DNA of 64,000 nt from an uncultured Caldilineaceae bacterium. Lineage in GTDB: Bacteria; Chloroflexota; Anaerolineae; Caldilineales; Caldilineaceae. Where the stretch lies: contig OX638330.1 in assembly GCA_951812725.1 (NCBI GenBank), positions 2,108,001-2,172,000 on the forward strand, read 5' to 3'. The notes beneath the pieces were generated by a model. It ran no database searches. It was not told where the DNA came from and worked only from the letters and a program-made list of their open reading frames with translations. Both the position numbers and the translations under genes were made by a program. The first letter of the stretch is position 1; each line of letters opens with the position of its first letter. Shown here one piece after another: positions 18,299 to 28,043 of this stretch.

Positions 18299-19015
18299 TT
18301 ACGCTTGGGTTAGCAAGATTCGACCGCAGGAGGGGCAGCTGAGTAGTTCATCGCTATAGCGAATGTTGTTGAGGATACCTATTGCGACCTGCGTGTGGCA
18401 GGCTCCACACATTTCGTCCTCGAGCTGGGCGACTGCTACGCCGTTTTTGCGGCGCCGCAGATGTTCGTACAGTTCCAGATTCTCTGTTGAGAGGATCTCA
18501 GCTACGTGTTCGCGTGCCTTTTTCAGATAGACATATTCTTTCTTGCGTTTATCGATTTCCATCTCGAAGGCATTTTTTCTGCTGGTCCACTCCTCTTCAA
18601 CCTTGGCAAAAGCTGCCTGCTTTTCTTCCAGAGAGACTTGAAGCGAATCGACCATGACAAGGCGGTCCACGCTCCTGTTTTCAAGGTCCGTGCGGTGGCT
18701 TTTCATCGCGTCAATACTGGATTGCAGAGCTTCCAGTTCCTTTGGATTTTGCAGTTCGCCGCTCATCAGTGTTTTCTCGGACTCACGGATTCTGTCGGTG
18801 AGTGAACGCGACTCAAGCTCCAGGTCCTGCTGTTCGGTGCGTGTGTTTTGCAGCTCCAGATCGATCGACTCCACTTCCTCGCGGAGCGCGTCCAGTTCTG
18901 TCGAACCCTCGGCTGCTTTAGTTAACAGAAGAAGCCGGCGTCGGATTTTGTCATACAGTGAATCGATTTCGTGCATCTTTAGCAATGCAACTTTAGCGTT
19001 CACATTTTTCCCCAT
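18299..19015 (-). CDS. Coiled-coil protein with C4 zinc ribbon (COG1579 type)
   Basis: This 238-residue protein is of the zf-RING_7/COG1579 family, which is widespread in bacteria and of uncertain function, possibly nucleic-acid linked. Residues about 10-175 are strongly helical and charged, a long antiparallel coiled coil. The C-terminus carries two CxxC knuckles (CGACH and CPSCG) separated by about 23 residues that would bind one zinc. The start at the ATG 19013-19015 gives the family's usual length. A frame reaching 19399 lacks family character upstream and is not accepted. ATG codons at 19051 and 18976 are alternatives. Confidence 0.85.
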   Translation of the reverse strand: MGKNVNAKVALLKMHEIDSLYDKIRRRLLLLTKAAEGSTELDALREEVESIDLELQNTRTEQQDLELESRSLTDRIRESEKTLMSGELQNPKELEALQSSIDAMKSHRTDLENRSVDRLVMVDSLQVSLEEKQAAFAKVEEEWTSRKNAFEMEIDKRKKEYVYLKKAREHVAEILSTENLELYEHLRRRKNGVAVAQLEDEMCGACHTQVAIGILNNIRYSDELLSCPSCGRILLTQA

Positions 19016-19874
19016 AACGGTTACAGTTTTCTCAGTTGCGGCGCCGACCATGTGCGAAATGTTGACCAGTTTCGCACTGGAAACAGGTAGAGCCTGGCCT
19101 AGATATCGACAGCCGAGAAGATCCCGTCTGCAATAATCTGCAGGCTCGTACGATGCATCAATCCGGGGGCGCGACTGTGAATAAAATGACGATTCGAACG
19201 TACTCGCCGTTTGGCAGTTCCACTTCGGTTGGCGTGAGAAGCGCCTAAAGAAGATGCATTCTTGCGAAAGGGGGATTCCGCCCACATCATATCCTATCAT
19301 CCATTTGCCCAATGTGGCAAAAGAACCACAGGGATACGTCACGAAATACTTTCTAATCTCAGGGCTAATGACGTTTAGCCTTACCTGGTCGAAGGACATT
19401 CCTCAAACCAATTCAGAGTTTCCGGGTTGATCCCATTTGTTTTCAGGGAGGACATGGAAGGGCAGATGCAGGGGTCGTGATTCCTGTGCCTGCGACGGAC
19501 TCGGCACTATTCGTCTCCAGTGCTATCAGCTTTGGAAGCGATTCAGGCCGCTCCTCGTCCAAACGCATGATCACTAGAGGGGAGCTGCCCTGCTCGTTGG
19601 CGCTATCAGCTTTTTCTGGGAGCGCGACTTGGGTGTGGGGCTAAAGTTTCTGCGCTCCAAGTGGAAGATAGACGCCGGACTGACCCTGTCTTGGGATGCA
19701 GAGCAGCCATAGACTTCGGGAGCCTGCTTTTGGTCCTGGCGGCCCTCTCGTACGGGGAAGGAATTGCGCTTCTTGCCAATATCCGTAAGAATAAGCGAGC
19801 GAGAAGAGCGTCGTGAGAATAGTGCGCAGCGGTGATTCGGAATTTGATCGCAGCGCCAGAGGAGGGTTGCACCC
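19016..19874. other. Long divergent gap without a supportable gene
   Basis: This 860-bp gap separates the zinc-ribbon gene (minus) from the pilin-like gene (plus). It contains a direct repeat of GCTATCAGCTTT at 19522-19533 and 19602-19613, about 80 bp apart. No coding frame, terminator or known motif stands out, and promoters for both flanking genes must lie here. Confidence 0.4.
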
Positions 19875-20078
19875 ATGTCGATGTTCAGATCTTCACCAGG
19901 ACGTGGAGGACAGAGTTTCGTCGAGTACGCGTTGCTATTGATCCTGGTGTCGATTGTCCTCTTATCGATCCTACTGATTTTGGGTAACGACTTGCGGACA
20001 TTGATAAACGACGTGCTCCAGCGCTGGTTTCCGGCAACGGATGAGGCTCTTCGTCCCTTGCTGTATAATTTGTTGTGA
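19875..20078 (+). CDS. Flp-type pilin-like small protein
   Basis: This 67-residue protein has a short basic leader (SSPGRGG) followed by QSFVEYALLLILVSIVLLSILL, the pattern of Flp/Fap type IVb prepilins. In those, a prepilin peptidase cuts after Gly just before a conserved hydrophobic helix containing Glu and Tyr. A GGAGG ten bases before the ATG supports translation. No tad secretion genes are in the window, so assembly partners would have to be elsewhere. It could instead be a small membrane protein that only resembles pilins. Confidence 0.7.
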   Translation: MSMFRSSPGRGGQSFVEYALLLILVSIVLLSILLILGNDLRTLINDVLQRWFPATDEALRPLLYNLL

Positions 20079-20123
20079 AGTGTATCAAGTTCTGGCAGTG
20101 GCAAGCCGTCATTTTCAGTAGAA

Positions 20124-20873
20124 TTGCTTTGCAAATTGCGTCAAACCGTCGGATCATTATTGTTAGACCTGGTCTTTCCTCCCAGTTGCGTCAGTTGCCA
20201 GCGAAACGGTCAGGCCATTTGTGATAGCTGCGCGCAGTTAGTGGAGCCTGCTGAACTGCGGCAGGAATGCCTTTATTGCGGCCGTGAGATTCCGGAAGTG
20301 GAGGTAGGACTTGGGTCGGAATGTCCTCGCTGCCAGGCGCCACTTGGGCTGCTCAGGATTGCATCATTACACACCGGCCCGATGCAGTCAGCAATACACG
20401 CTCTCAAATACCGAGGGCGAGAAGAGCTGGCACCGAGCCTGGCCCGCTACCTACGCGCTGTGTCTGCTGAAACGCCATGGCCTTCTCTCCTGAAAGCGCT
20501 GGATGGAATCGTGCCGGTGCCCATGCACGAAGAAATGTTGCGCGAAAGGAGATACAATCAGGCCGGGCTGCTGGCGGCCTGTTTTGCGGAAAGTGCTGGG
20601 AGGCCATTCCTGGAAAAGGCAGTCTTGTGCCTCCATGCGACTCGTTCACAGGTAGGTCTGTCGCGGGATGAGCGTGCAGACAATGTTCGGGGCAAGTTCA
20701 GGGCAGTTTCCGAGCTGGTAGAAGGGAAGTCCTTACTGCTTGTTGACGATGTGTTCACTACGGGTTCGACCATGCGCGCTTGCGCGGAGGCCATGCGCGA
20801 CGCGGGCGCAGATGCAATATTTGGGCTAGCACTGGCGGGTCCGAGCCGGGGATCGAATGCACTGTTGCAATAG
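20124..20873 (+). CDS. ComF-family phosphoribosyltransferase-like protein
   Basis: This 249-residue protein is of the ComF/GntX family, linked to DNA uptake and processing in competent bacteria. The N-terminal region has two zinc-knuckle pairs (CVSCQ..CDSC and CLYCG..CPRC). The C-terminal half is a type I PRTase fold with the PRPP loop LLVDDVFTTGST near residues 210-222. The start is a TTG at 20124-20126 without a clear ribosome binding site; no better in-frame start lies upstream. It follows the pilin-like gene by 45 bp and could be cotranscribed. Confidence 0.9.
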   Translation: MLCKLRQTVGSLLLDLVFPPSCVSCQRNGQAICDSCAQLVEPAELRQECLYCGREIPEVEVGLGSECPRCQAPLGLLRIASLHTGPMQSAIHALKYRGREELAPSLARYLRAVSAETPWPSLLKALDGIVPVPMHEEMLRERRYNQAGLLAACFAESAGRPFLEKAVLCLHATRSQVGLSRDERADNVRGKFRAVSELVEGKSLLLVDDVFTTGSTMRACAEAMRDAGADAIFGLALAGPSRGSNALLQ

Positions 20874-20977
20874 GTCTTGGCGTCTGTCGCAGAGCCGTTG
20901 CACGAAGTGGTCCGCCATCCCAGCGCTTAGCGGATATATGCAGCTGAATTGTAATCAATTTGAAGGGAGAAAATGGT

Positions 20978-21529
20978 ATGAACCTGACTGTACATGGAAG
21001 AAATGTCGCAGTTTCTGACAGAGTTCAGGAGTATGTTGAGAAAAAGGTCAGCCGGCTGGACAAATATCTACCCCAGATACGTGAGGCGAGAGCGGAGCTT
21101 GTCCGAAGCGAGACGCGTGCGTCGGCGGACCGATATACAGCGCAGTTGACCATCTGGGCGGACGGACAGATTTTGCGAGCGGAAGAGTCGAGCGAGGATT
21201 TGTTTGCCTCGGTGGATGCCATTGTCGACAAGATGTATCGCCAGATTGAACGCTATAAGGGACGTCGGTTCAAGAATAAGAGGCGTCATGCAGCCGCTGC
21301 GGCTGCAGCCGTCGAGATATCAGCGACACAGCTGCCGGAAGAGACAGTGAACATCGTTCGCACGAAACAGTTCGTTGCAGAGCCAATGATCCCGGAGGAG
21401 GCGGTCGAACAGATGGAGCTCCTCGGTCACGACTTTTTTGTCTTCTTCAATGTCGACACGAGTTCCCTGAACATCGTTTATGGCCGGCGCGACGGCAATT
21501 ACGGGCTTCTCCAACCCCGTTCCAACTGA
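20978..21529 (+). CDS. hpf: Ribosome hibernation-promoting factor, long form
   Basis: This 183-residue protein is of the RaiA/HPF family. The N-terminal domain (about 1-105: [22 protein letters not shown]) binds the 30S decoding region in place of mRNA and tRNA. The C-terminal domain (about 125-183: [29 protein letters not shown]) drives 70S dimerisation into 100S particles. The two are joined by a basic and Ala-rich linker. The ATG at 20978 is preceded by AAGGGAGA at a good distance, so it is preferred over the TTG at 20960. A rho-independent terminator lies downstream. Confidence 0.96.
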   Translation: MNLTVHGRNVAVSDRVQEYVEKKVSRLDKYLPQIREARAELVRSETRASADRYTAQLTIWADGQILRAEESSEDLFASVDAIVDKMYRQIERYKGRRFKNKRRHAAAAAAAVEISATQLPEETVNIVRTKQFVAEPMIPEEAVEQMELLGHDFFVFFNVDTSSLNIVYGRRDGNYGLLQPRSN

Positions 21530-21712
21530 TCGCCTAATTCCCGGCCGCGGGAGGAGTGAATACTTGCCTTTTGCAGTGCCAGTAAACCCAAGCCAACCGG
21601 CGCCGATGGAGTAGCGTCTGGATTGGCCGACAGCATGGTTCTGGTGCACAATAGGCGCGCGTGTCGCGCATTGTAAGAGAATATCCCGCTTACCAGATTC
21701 GGCTCTTGGGAT

Positions 21713-21744
21713 GCGCGCCACTGATGGGCGCGCCTTTTCTTTTC
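21713..21744 (+). terminator. Rho-independent terminator downstream of hpf
   Basis: GCGCGCC (21713-21719) pairs with GGCGCGC (21727-21733) around a seven-base loop and is followed by CTTTTCTTTT. It lies 184 bp after the hpf stop and 34 bp before the glycosyltransferase start, ending the preceding transcript. Confidence 0.8.
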
Positions 21745-21777
21745 CCGTCCTTGCAGTTGCAGGACATCCGTTGATCT

Positions 21778-22818
21778 GTGGATGAATTCGATCTGATGCG
21801 CGTTTCTGTTGTGGCCACTGTCTATAATGAAGGCGACAGCATCCGTACTTTAATGGATTCGCTTCTGGAACAGACCCGCCAGCCTGACGAAACCATCATT
21901 TGCGACGGGGGCAGCCAAGACGACACGGTCGCGATTCTGCGGGAATACAGGGGCAAGTTGCCTGAGCTGCAGATTCTTTGCGAGGATGGCGCCAATATCA
22001 GTCAGGGGCGGAACAGAGCAATTTCAGAGGCAAGCGGACCGATTATTGCAACCACCGACGCCGGCGTGCGGCTGGACAGGCACTGGTTGGAAAGGCTTGT
22101 AGCGCCGCTTGGGACCGGCGAGGATTCCCAGATGGGCCAAGTGGAGGCGGTGGCCGGTTTCTTCCAGGCGGATGTATCGGGACCTTTTCAGCTGGCGATG
22201 GGGGCGACGGTTCTGCCCCGGGCCGAGGAGATTGATCCCGTTCGTTTCCTGCCCAGCAGCCGGTCGATGGCCTTCTTCAAGGAGGTGTGGCAACGGGTTG
22301 GCGGCTATCCGGAATGGCTCGACTATTGCGAAGACCTGGTCTTTGATCTTCGAATAAGGGCGATGGCGAAAGAGAAGGAGAAAGTTTTCGCGTGGGCTCC
22401 GCAAGCAGTGGTTTTCTTCCGGCCACGGACCAGCCTGAAGTCCTTCTGGCAGCAGTATTTCCGCTATGCCAGAGGAGACGGCAAGGCTGATCTTTGGCGG
22501 CAACGGCATGCGATTCGCTACGCTACCTATCTCTTGCTGGTTCCTGCGCTGCTGGGCCATGCGCTGTGGGGCCAGGAGGCCCAGTGGTTGGGCTGGCTTG
22601 GACTTGCTTTAGGGGGGATTGTTAGTTGCTCACGACCGTGGCGGCGCCTGTTGCTGCTGAGTAAAGGAACTCCCTTCACGGATAGACTGCAGTCCATCTT
22701 TCTGGTACCGTTGATTCGACTGGTGGGCGACGCGGCGAAAATCGCAGGCTACCCTATTGGCTTGGTCTGGCGTAGGCGCAATTTACACAGGGCAGAAGTT
22801 CATTGGCGAGACGGGTAA
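21778..22818 (+). CDS. Family 2 glycosyltransferase with C-terminal membrane segment
   Basis: This 346-residue protein has a GT-A fold N-terminal domain (VSVVATVYNEGDSIRTLMDSLLEQ, then IICDGGSQDDT and ATTDAGVRLD), the pattern of inverting GT2 enzymes. The C-terminal third (about 240-330) is hydrophobic with two or three likely membrane helices. It therefore probably adds sugars to a lipid-linked or membrane acceptor. The donor and acceptor cannot be read. The start is GTG at 21778; an ATG at 21796 would lose six residues and also fits the family. Confidence 0.88.
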   Translation: MDEFDLMRVSVVATVYNEGDSIRTLMDSLLEQTRQPDETIICDGGSQDDTVAILREYRGKLPELQILCEDGANISQGRNRAISEASGPIIATTDAGVRLDRHWLERLVAPLGTGEDSQMGQVEAVAGFFQADVSGPFQLAMGATVLPRAEEIDPVRFLPSSRSMAFFKEVWQRVGGYPEWLDYCEDLVFDLRIRAMAKEKEKVFAWAPQAVVFFRPRTSLKSFWQQYFRYARGDGKADLWRQRHAIRYATYLLLVPALLGHALWGQEAQWLGWLGLALGGIVSCSRPWRRLLLLSKGTPFTDRLQSIFLVPLIRLVGDAAKIAGYPIGLVWRRRNLHRAEVHWRDG

Positions 22819-22862
22819 ACGCAGGTTCATTGGTCTTCCGAGGGGCGAAGGATTGAGGTGCA

Positions 22863-23522
22863 ATGCCTTTACTCATAGACGGACACAATGTCATTGGCTC
22901 AGGCGTCCTCGAAAACATAAGTCTTGAGGACGAAAATGATGAAGAGCGATTTGTATCGCGCTTACGGGTTTGGCGGAGCAACTACCGCGGAAATATGACG
23001 GTGGTATTTGATCGCGGCATCGTTGGCGGGACTTCACGCGAGCTTAGCGGGGGAGGGGTTGAAGTCATTTTCGCCCGAAATCCACAGGAAGCCGACGACT
23101 TGATCAGACGGCGCATTGAAAGGCGACCGCAAGGGCTGATTGTAGTTACGAACGATTTTGCTTTACGTCAGGAAGCAAAATTGTATGACGTAGATACTTG
23201 GCAGGCGGACGAATTCGTTCAGCGAATGGGGAGCTCTCGTAAGGGCTCTTCCCGGTTGCATGGCGGGTCCAGAGCTGTGGGAAGAGATGCTTCGAAGGCA
23301 GATGAAGCGGATGCCGACATTGATGAGGAGGGCTCTGAGAGCCACGTGAGCCTGTCCGATAAGGAGGTATCTGAGTGGATGCACGTCTTCGGCCCTCCAA
23401 AACCGGCGGCCAAACGACCAGCTCGTGTGGACCGTAAACCTTCATCGAAGGGCAGCGCTGCGTTTACAAAGCACAAGAATGCTCTGCAGAAGCGATTGAA
23501 GGGAAAGCGCCGCAATCGGTAA
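22863..23522 (+). CDS. YacP-like NYN-domain ribonuclease
   Basis: This 219-residue protein has a YacP/Rae1-type NYN (PIN-like) domain in its first 120 residues: LLIDGHNVIGS, TVVFDRG, ARNPQEADDLIRRRIE and VVTNDFALRQEA. The conserved acidic residues Asp6, Asp in FDRG, Asp in EADD and Asp in TNDF form the metal-binding nuclease site. The C-terminal third is charged, low-complexity and Lys/Arg-rich at the end, which suits RNA binding. Bacterial relatives cut mRNA on the ribosome, and that role is inferred only from the family. It lies 44 bp after the glycosyltransferase. Confidence 0.88.
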   Translation: MPLLIDGHNVIGSGVLENISLEDENDEERFVSRLRVWRSNYRGNMTVVFDRGIVGGTSRELSGGGVEVIFARNPQEADDLIRRRIERRPQGLIVVTNDFALRQEAKLYDVDTWQADEFVQRMGSSRKGSSRLHGGSRAVGRDASKADEADADIDEEGSESHVSLSDKEVSEWMHVFGPPKPAAKRPARVDRKPSSKGSAAFTKHKNALQKRLKGKRRNR

Positions 23523-23634
23523 GCGCAGTCCAGCATATCGACTCACGACACTTTCTGTTAAGTACCGCTCCTTGACTTCCGCAGTTGCTCTGGATAGGCG
23601 GTGAAAGCACAACCGAGGCAGAAGGAGTGCAGCG

Positions 23635-24141
23635 GTGACATCCGATGTCGAAACGAAGAAAAAGCTGAGACGACAAGTGAAGGCCGATCTTGTCGAAGCC
23701 ACACCCGGAGCCGGAGGCTGGGGTCACTGGATTTTGTCGGCGCCAGGGATAGGTTTTTCCGGCTGGTTGTGGGTAGATTTGTTCAGAATCTTAAGCCCGA
23801 TCCATTCGAGACCGATTGAGCTTGTTTTGGGTGTACTATCCTTCGGTTTGTTGATACTGTTTCCCTTTGGATATGGCGCTCACCGCCTGGTAACTTCGTT
23901 TCCGCGCATGTTTCAGCAGGCTGGCTGGGATGTGCTGCCCAGGGAGACTGTACGTCCTCAAGAGTTGCCTAGCGTCAGATACGAATACAGTACCAGAGTG
24001 CGAGCCGTAACCGATGGCAGACGAGTCATTCTGCGGGTTGCCCAAGGCTGGGTCTACCTGGAAATCGGCGCGATTTTGGCCGGTTTTGTGGTCATGATCC
24101 CGCTCTTTTTCAGTGCAATTGAATTTGGATTCGGGAGTTAG
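23635..24141 (+). CDS. Hypothetical membrane protein (about 3 TM helices)
   Basis: This 168-residue protein was not recognised. It has hydrophobic helices near residues 35-50, 62-82 and 145-163, with a charged segment between the last two (about 95-140). The GTG start at 23635 has AAGGAG seven bases upstream, which supports expression. It lies between the NYN nuclease and the M20 peptidase on the same strand. Confidence 0.65.
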   Translation: MTSDVETKKKLRRQVKADLVEATPGAGGWGHWILSAPGIGFSGWLWVDLFRILSPIHSRPIELVLGVLSFGLLILFPFGYGAHRLVTSFPRMFQQAGWDVLPRETVRPQELPSVRYEYSTRVRAVTDGRRVILRVAQGWVYLEIGAILAGFVVMIPLFFSAIEFGFGS

Positions 24142-24211
24142 GACAGGCAACCTCGTTTTTTCATTTTGGGCCGTATCAGGAATTGAAACCATCGCCTTGC
24201 AGGAGTTGGAA

Positions 24212-25372
24212 ATGTATCCCCGAAATTTGATTTCCTTCTACGATGAACAGCAGCAGCAGATACTGGAAACGATCGGCGCGTTGGTAAGAGAGGAGACGCC
24301 AACGGACGAGAAGGGCCGCCTGGACAGTTTTGCTGCCCGACTTTCCGACCGCTACGCCGCTGCGGGGCTGGAAACGGAACTTGTTCCGAACGAGGGACGC
24401 GGCAATCACATTCGCGCCCGTTTCGAACAAGCGGCACATGTCGAAAACACTGGCGCGGCGCCGGCGCTGATCCTGTGCCATTATGACACAGTCTGGCCGG
24501 TTGGTTCGTTGGACACGCACCCGTATCGGGTTGATGACCAGGGATGGGCATATGGCCCCGGAATCTTCGATATGCAGTCGAGCCTGGCCTTGGTGGAGTA
24601 TGTATTGCGCGGCGTGCAGAGCCTGAACCTTCGACTGCCGCGCCCCGTTACAGTTCTTGTTACTTCAGATGAGGAGGTTGGCAGCCAGACTTCGAGGAAG
24701 CTGATCGAAGAGGAGGCGCGCGGCGCCGCTTATGTCCTGGTGCTGGAGCCGCCGCTGCCTGGCGGAAAGCTGAAAACAACGCGCAAAGGCGGCGCACACT
24801 TTGCCTTGGAGATAACCGGGCGGGCGGCGCACGCAGGTGTCGAGCCGGAAAAGGGCATCAGCGCAATTCAGGAATTGGCGCACCAGGTCCTGGCTCTGCA
24901 CAGCTTGACCGATCTGGAGGTAGGAACAACGGTCAATGTGGGCGTGGTGGCGGCGGGGACGCGTTCCAACGTTGTGGCGGCGCAGGCGGAGGCGAAGATA
25001 GATGTGCGGGCTTGGACTGCGGCAGAGATGGCGAGGGTAAATGCGGCGATTATGGATCTTGAGCCGATGGTAGACGGCGTTGCGTTGGAGGTGACCGGTG
25101 GTGAGAACCGTCCGCCGTTGGAGAGGACGGTCACGGGCGCACTATTCGAACAGGCGCAGGAGGTAGGGCGAACGCTCGGCTTGGAATTAGAGGAAGCCGG
25201 GACGGGGGGCGGCAGTGACGGCAACCTGACCGGAGCCTTGGGGGTACCTACCCTGGACGGCCTGGGAATCCCGGGGCACGGGGCGCATGCGGACCATGAA
25301 CATATTGAAGTGGACAAGATAGGCGAACGAGCGGCGCTTTTAACTGCTCTGCTGATGGAGCTAAATTCGTGA
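24212..25372 (+). CDS. M20-family metallopeptidase, glutamate-carboxypeptidase (CPG2) type
   Basis: This 386-residue di-zinc exopeptidase shows metal ligands His90 and Asp92 (CHYDTVWP) and Asp120 (GPGIFDM). The catalytic and bridging Glu154-Glu155 lie in TSDEEVGS, and the last His in GAHADHEH. The GGGSDGN loop and the lid-domain HAGVEPEKG motif are as in carboxypeptidase G2-like M20A enzymes that remove C-terminal glutamate or related residues. No signal peptide is present. The start at the ATG 24212 follows AGGAG at eight bases; a frame extending to 24113 would overlap the preceding gene. An M14 peptidase follows 63 bp downstream, so the two may act together in peptide use. Confidence 0.92.
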   Translation: MYPRNLISFYDEQQQQILETIGALVREETPTDEKGRLDSFAARLSDRYAAAGLETELVPNEGRGNHIRARFEQAAHVENTGAAPALILCHYDTVWPVGSLDTHPYRVDDQGWAYGPGIFDMQSSLALVEYVLRGVQSLNLRLPRPVTVLVTSDEEVGSQTSRKLIEEEARGAAYVLVLEPPLPGGKLKTTRKGGAHFALEITGRAAHAGVEPEKGISAIQELAHQVLALHSLTDLEVGTTVNVGVVAAGTRSNVVAAQAEAKIDVRAWTAAEMARVNAAIMDLEPMVDGVALEVTGGENRPPLERTVTGALFEQAQEVGRTLGLELEEAGTGGGSDGNLTGALGVPTLDGLGIPGHGAHADHEHIEVDKIGERAALLTALLMELNS

Positions 25373-25435
25373 ATCGGGCCGTTACTTCGGCAATGAAGGG
25401 ATTACTCTGGTGAGACGGCAGATACGAGCTTTGTT

Positions 25436-27127
25436 ATGGACGTGAAGACTGTGGACTTTAACCACTATTTCAGTAACGACGAAGTCGCCTCCGTACTAAA
25501 TGCCTGGGCGGAGGAGTTTCCTCAGCTGGCTACTGTGACGGAATTGGGCAAGAGTCATGAGGGCAGGGCGATCCCCTTGCTTACTTTGACCAATAGGAAT
25601 ACTGGCACGGACGAGGACAAACCGGCCATCTGGATAGACGCAAATATTCATGCCACGGAGGTGGCAGGCACGACGGTAGCGCTGCACGCGGCCCACACTT
25701 TGTTGTCCGGACATGGCAGCGACTCGCGTTGCACGCGGCTGCTGGACAACGCTGCATTCTACATTGTGCCGCGATTGAATCCGGACGGGGCGGCGTTGGC
25801 GCTGGCCGAAAGTCCGCAGTATGTCCGATCCGGCACGCGTCCTTATCCCTATGCCGAGAAGTTGGCAGGACTGCATGACGAGGACATCGACGGTGACGGC
25901 CGTTTGTTGCAGATGCGTTTACGCGATCCAAATGGTGACTGGAAAGTCAGTTCGCTGGACGACCGTCTGATGGAGAAACGCGGGCCCGACGAGCATGAAG
26001 GCGAGTTTTACAGGTTATTGCCAGAGGGCAGACTTGAAGAGTTCGACGGCGTGGAAATCAAGTTGGCCAGGCCGTTGCAGGGGCTCGACTTCAACCGCAA
26101 TTTCCCGTTTGAATGGCAACCGGAGTCCTCGCAGGCGGGATCGGGGCCGTATCCAGCGTCGGAAAGGGAAATACGCGCGGCGGTCGCCTTTATCAGTGGG
26201 CACAACAATATTAGTGTGGCGCTAACCTACCATACGCAGGGCGGCGTCATCCTGCGGCCCTTCAGCACGAAGCCGGACGAAAAGATGGAGACGAACGACC
26301 TTTGGGTGTTTGAGCTTATGGGCGAGCGGGGAAAGGACATTACCGGCTATCCCTGTATATCAGTCTTTCATGACTTTCGCTATCACCCCAAGGAAGTGAC
26401 GGCGGGTGCATTTGACGACTGGGTTTACGATCATTTGGGCATGTTTGCGTTTACGATTGAACTTTGGGATCTGCCGGGCAGGGCTGGCGTGAAGGACAGG
26501 GATTTCATCGAGTGGGTTCGCAAACACCCGCACGAGGATGACTTGAAAATCCTTAAATGGCTGGAGCAGAATGGAGATGGACCGCCGCTGGTGGAGTGGT
26601 ATCCATTTGAGCATCCGCAGTTAGGTCCGATAGAGATTGGCGGCTACGACCGGATGTACACGTGGCGCAATCCTCCGCGCAGCATCATGGGCGAAGAGGC
26701 GGCGTTCAATACGGCATACGCCTTGACGCTGGCGGACATGTTACCTCGTTTGAGGCTGCATACCTTGGAAACGGAGCGACTCACGGGTGAAGGGGATTAT
26801 CGCCTGCGGCTGGTCGTCGAGAACAGCGGTTTCCTGCCCACTTACACGAGCGCGCAAGGGCGTACGCGCAACGCGGCGCGCCCTGTTCGCGCCGAGCTGG
26901 ACCTGCCGCAAGGCGTACAGGTGGTCAGCGGCAAGGCAAAGACCGAGTTTGGACATCTGGAGGGGCGAAGCAACAGGCTTGCGGTCAGCACGATGTACGC
27001 GGCGAGCCCGACCGACAACCGAGCATGGAGGGAGTGGATTTTACGAGGCACGCCAGGCGACAAAATTCAAGTGCACATCCTCAGTGACCGCGCCGGAACC
27101 TTGCACGAGACCGTGGTACTGCAGTAG
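25436..27127 (+). CDS. M14-family zinc carboxypeptidase with C-terminal beta domain
   Basis: This is a 563-residue M14 metallocarboxypeptidase. Zinc ligands are His72 and Glu75 (IHATEVAG) and His266 (YHTQGG). Glu342 in FTIELWD is the general base. DFNRNFP carries the substrate-binding Asn-Arg pair. The region after about 430 looks like a beta-sandwich with RLVVENSGFLPTYTS and GDKIQVHILSDRAG, as in many bacterial members. There is no obvious signal peptide, so it may be cytoplasmic. The ATG at 25436 has only a weak ribosome binding site. It is likely in a run of same-strand genes with the M20 peptidase. Confidence 0.92.
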   Translation: MDVKTVDFNHYFSNDEVASVLNAWAEEFPQLATVTELGKSHEGRAIPLLTLTNRNTGTDEDKPAIWIDANIHATEVAGTTVALHAAHTLLSGHGSDSRCTRLLDNAAFYIVPRLNPDGAALALAESPQYVRSGTRPYPYAEKLAGLHDEDIDGDGRLLQMRLRDPNGDWKVSSLDDRLMEKRGPDEHEGEFYRLLPEGRLEEFDGVEIKLARPLQGLDFNRNFPFEWQPESSQAGSGPYPASEREIRAAVAFISGHNNISVALTYHTQGGVILRPFSTKPDEKMETNDLWVFELMGERGKDITGYPCISVFHDFRYHPKEVTAGAFDDWVYDHLGMFAFTIELWDLPGRAGVKDRDFIEWVRKHPHEDDLKILKWLEQNGDGPPLVEWYPFEHPQLGPIEIGGYDRMYTWRNPPRSIMGEEAAFNTAYALTLADMLPRLRLHTLETERLTGEGDYRLRLVVENSGFLPTYTSAQGRTRNAARPVRAELDLPQGVQVVSGKAKTEFGHLEGRSNRLAVSTMYAASPTDNRAWREWILRGTPGDKIQVHILSDRAGTLHETVVLQ

Positions 27128-27244
27128 TATCTTTGCGGGTGAGCAGAGGGCGGCAGGATGGTCTGGCCTGTTGAGAGGGAAGTGGGAAAGATTCGCAGGA
27201 GTCACAAAGGCAACATTCATAGAGACAAATGAGAGGCCCACCGC

Positions 27245-27970
27245 TTGGACAAGTCGAAGGTGCTGATTGTTGAGGACGAGCCGACGCTGTTGGACACTTT
27301 GAAGTACAGTTTGCGTGGGCAAGGGTATGACGTAGTCACTGCCACGGATGGCGTGCAAGCGTTGCCGACGGCGAGAGATGAAAAGCCGGACCTGGTCATT
27401 TTGGACGTGATGTTACCAGGTCTGGACGGCTTCGAAATCTGCCGAATTCTGAGGCAGGAGATGAGCGTGCCGATTCTGATGTTGACGGCAAGGGATGAGG
27501 AAGTAGACAAGATTGTTGGCCTTGAAGTTGGCGCAGACGACTATCTGACAAAACCTTTCAGCATGCGGGAGCTCCTAGCGCGCGTAAAGGCCCACTTGCG
27601 CCGAGTTCGATTGTTGCGTGAAGAGATGGAAAATGCGGGGCAGGCTGTTCAGGCGGCGAGCGAAAAAGACACAGTCTTTTCATTCGGCGATCTGGTAATA
27701 GATGAAAGCCGACGCGAGATTCGGCTCGACAGTGAAGTACTGGCGTTAAAGCCAAAAGAGTTTGAATTGCTCTTGTTTCTGGCGCGAAACAGGGGCGTTG
27801 CCCTGGGGCGAAGCCTGATACTTGAACGGGTGTGGGGATGGGATTTTGCCGGCGGCAGCCGCACAGTAGACGTTCATATTCGCTGGCTGCGAGAAAAGAT
27901 CGAAATTGATCCGGCCAATCCAAAACGTATTCTGACAATACGGGGATTCGGTTACCGTTTTGACGAGTGA
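27245..27970 (+). CDS. OmpR/PhoB-family response regulator (phosphate type by context)
   Basis: This 241-residue protein has a receiver domain (1-120) with acidic pocket Glu10-Asp11, phosphoacceptor Asp54 (VILDVMLPG) and Lys in LTKPFS near 105. A winged-helix DNA-binding domain (about 145-240) ends [25 protein letters not shown]. The TTG start at 27245 follows GAGAGG. It is followed by a PhoR-type kinase and, 1.6 kb on, by the pst operon. It is therefore very likely the phosphate-responsive PhoB/PhoP regulator and the candidate binder of the TTAA repeats at 31398-31436. Confidence 0.92.
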   Translation: MDKSKVLIVEDEPTLLDTLKYSLRGQGYDVVTATDGVQALPTARDEKPDLVILDVMLPGLDGFEICRILRQEMSVPILMLTARDEEVDKIVGLEVGADDYLTKPFSMRELLARVKAHLRRVRLLREEMENAGQAVQAASEKDTVFSFGDLVIDESRREIRLDSEVLALKPKEFELLLFLARNRGVALGRSLILERVWGWDFAGGSRTVDVHIRWLREKIEIDPANPKRILTIRGFGYRFDE

Positions 27971-28043
27971 GGGTACCGGTCCCGATTCTGGAAATTTTTC
28001 CTTTCGAACAGCTCTGGGTGCCAAGGCGTACCCACCACAACAA

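Noticed and set aside
19016..19399. Upstream extension of the zinc-ribbon gene
   Set aside because: The sequence before 19051 is not coiled-coil-like, is Cys- and Ser-rich without pattern, and would exceed the family length by half.
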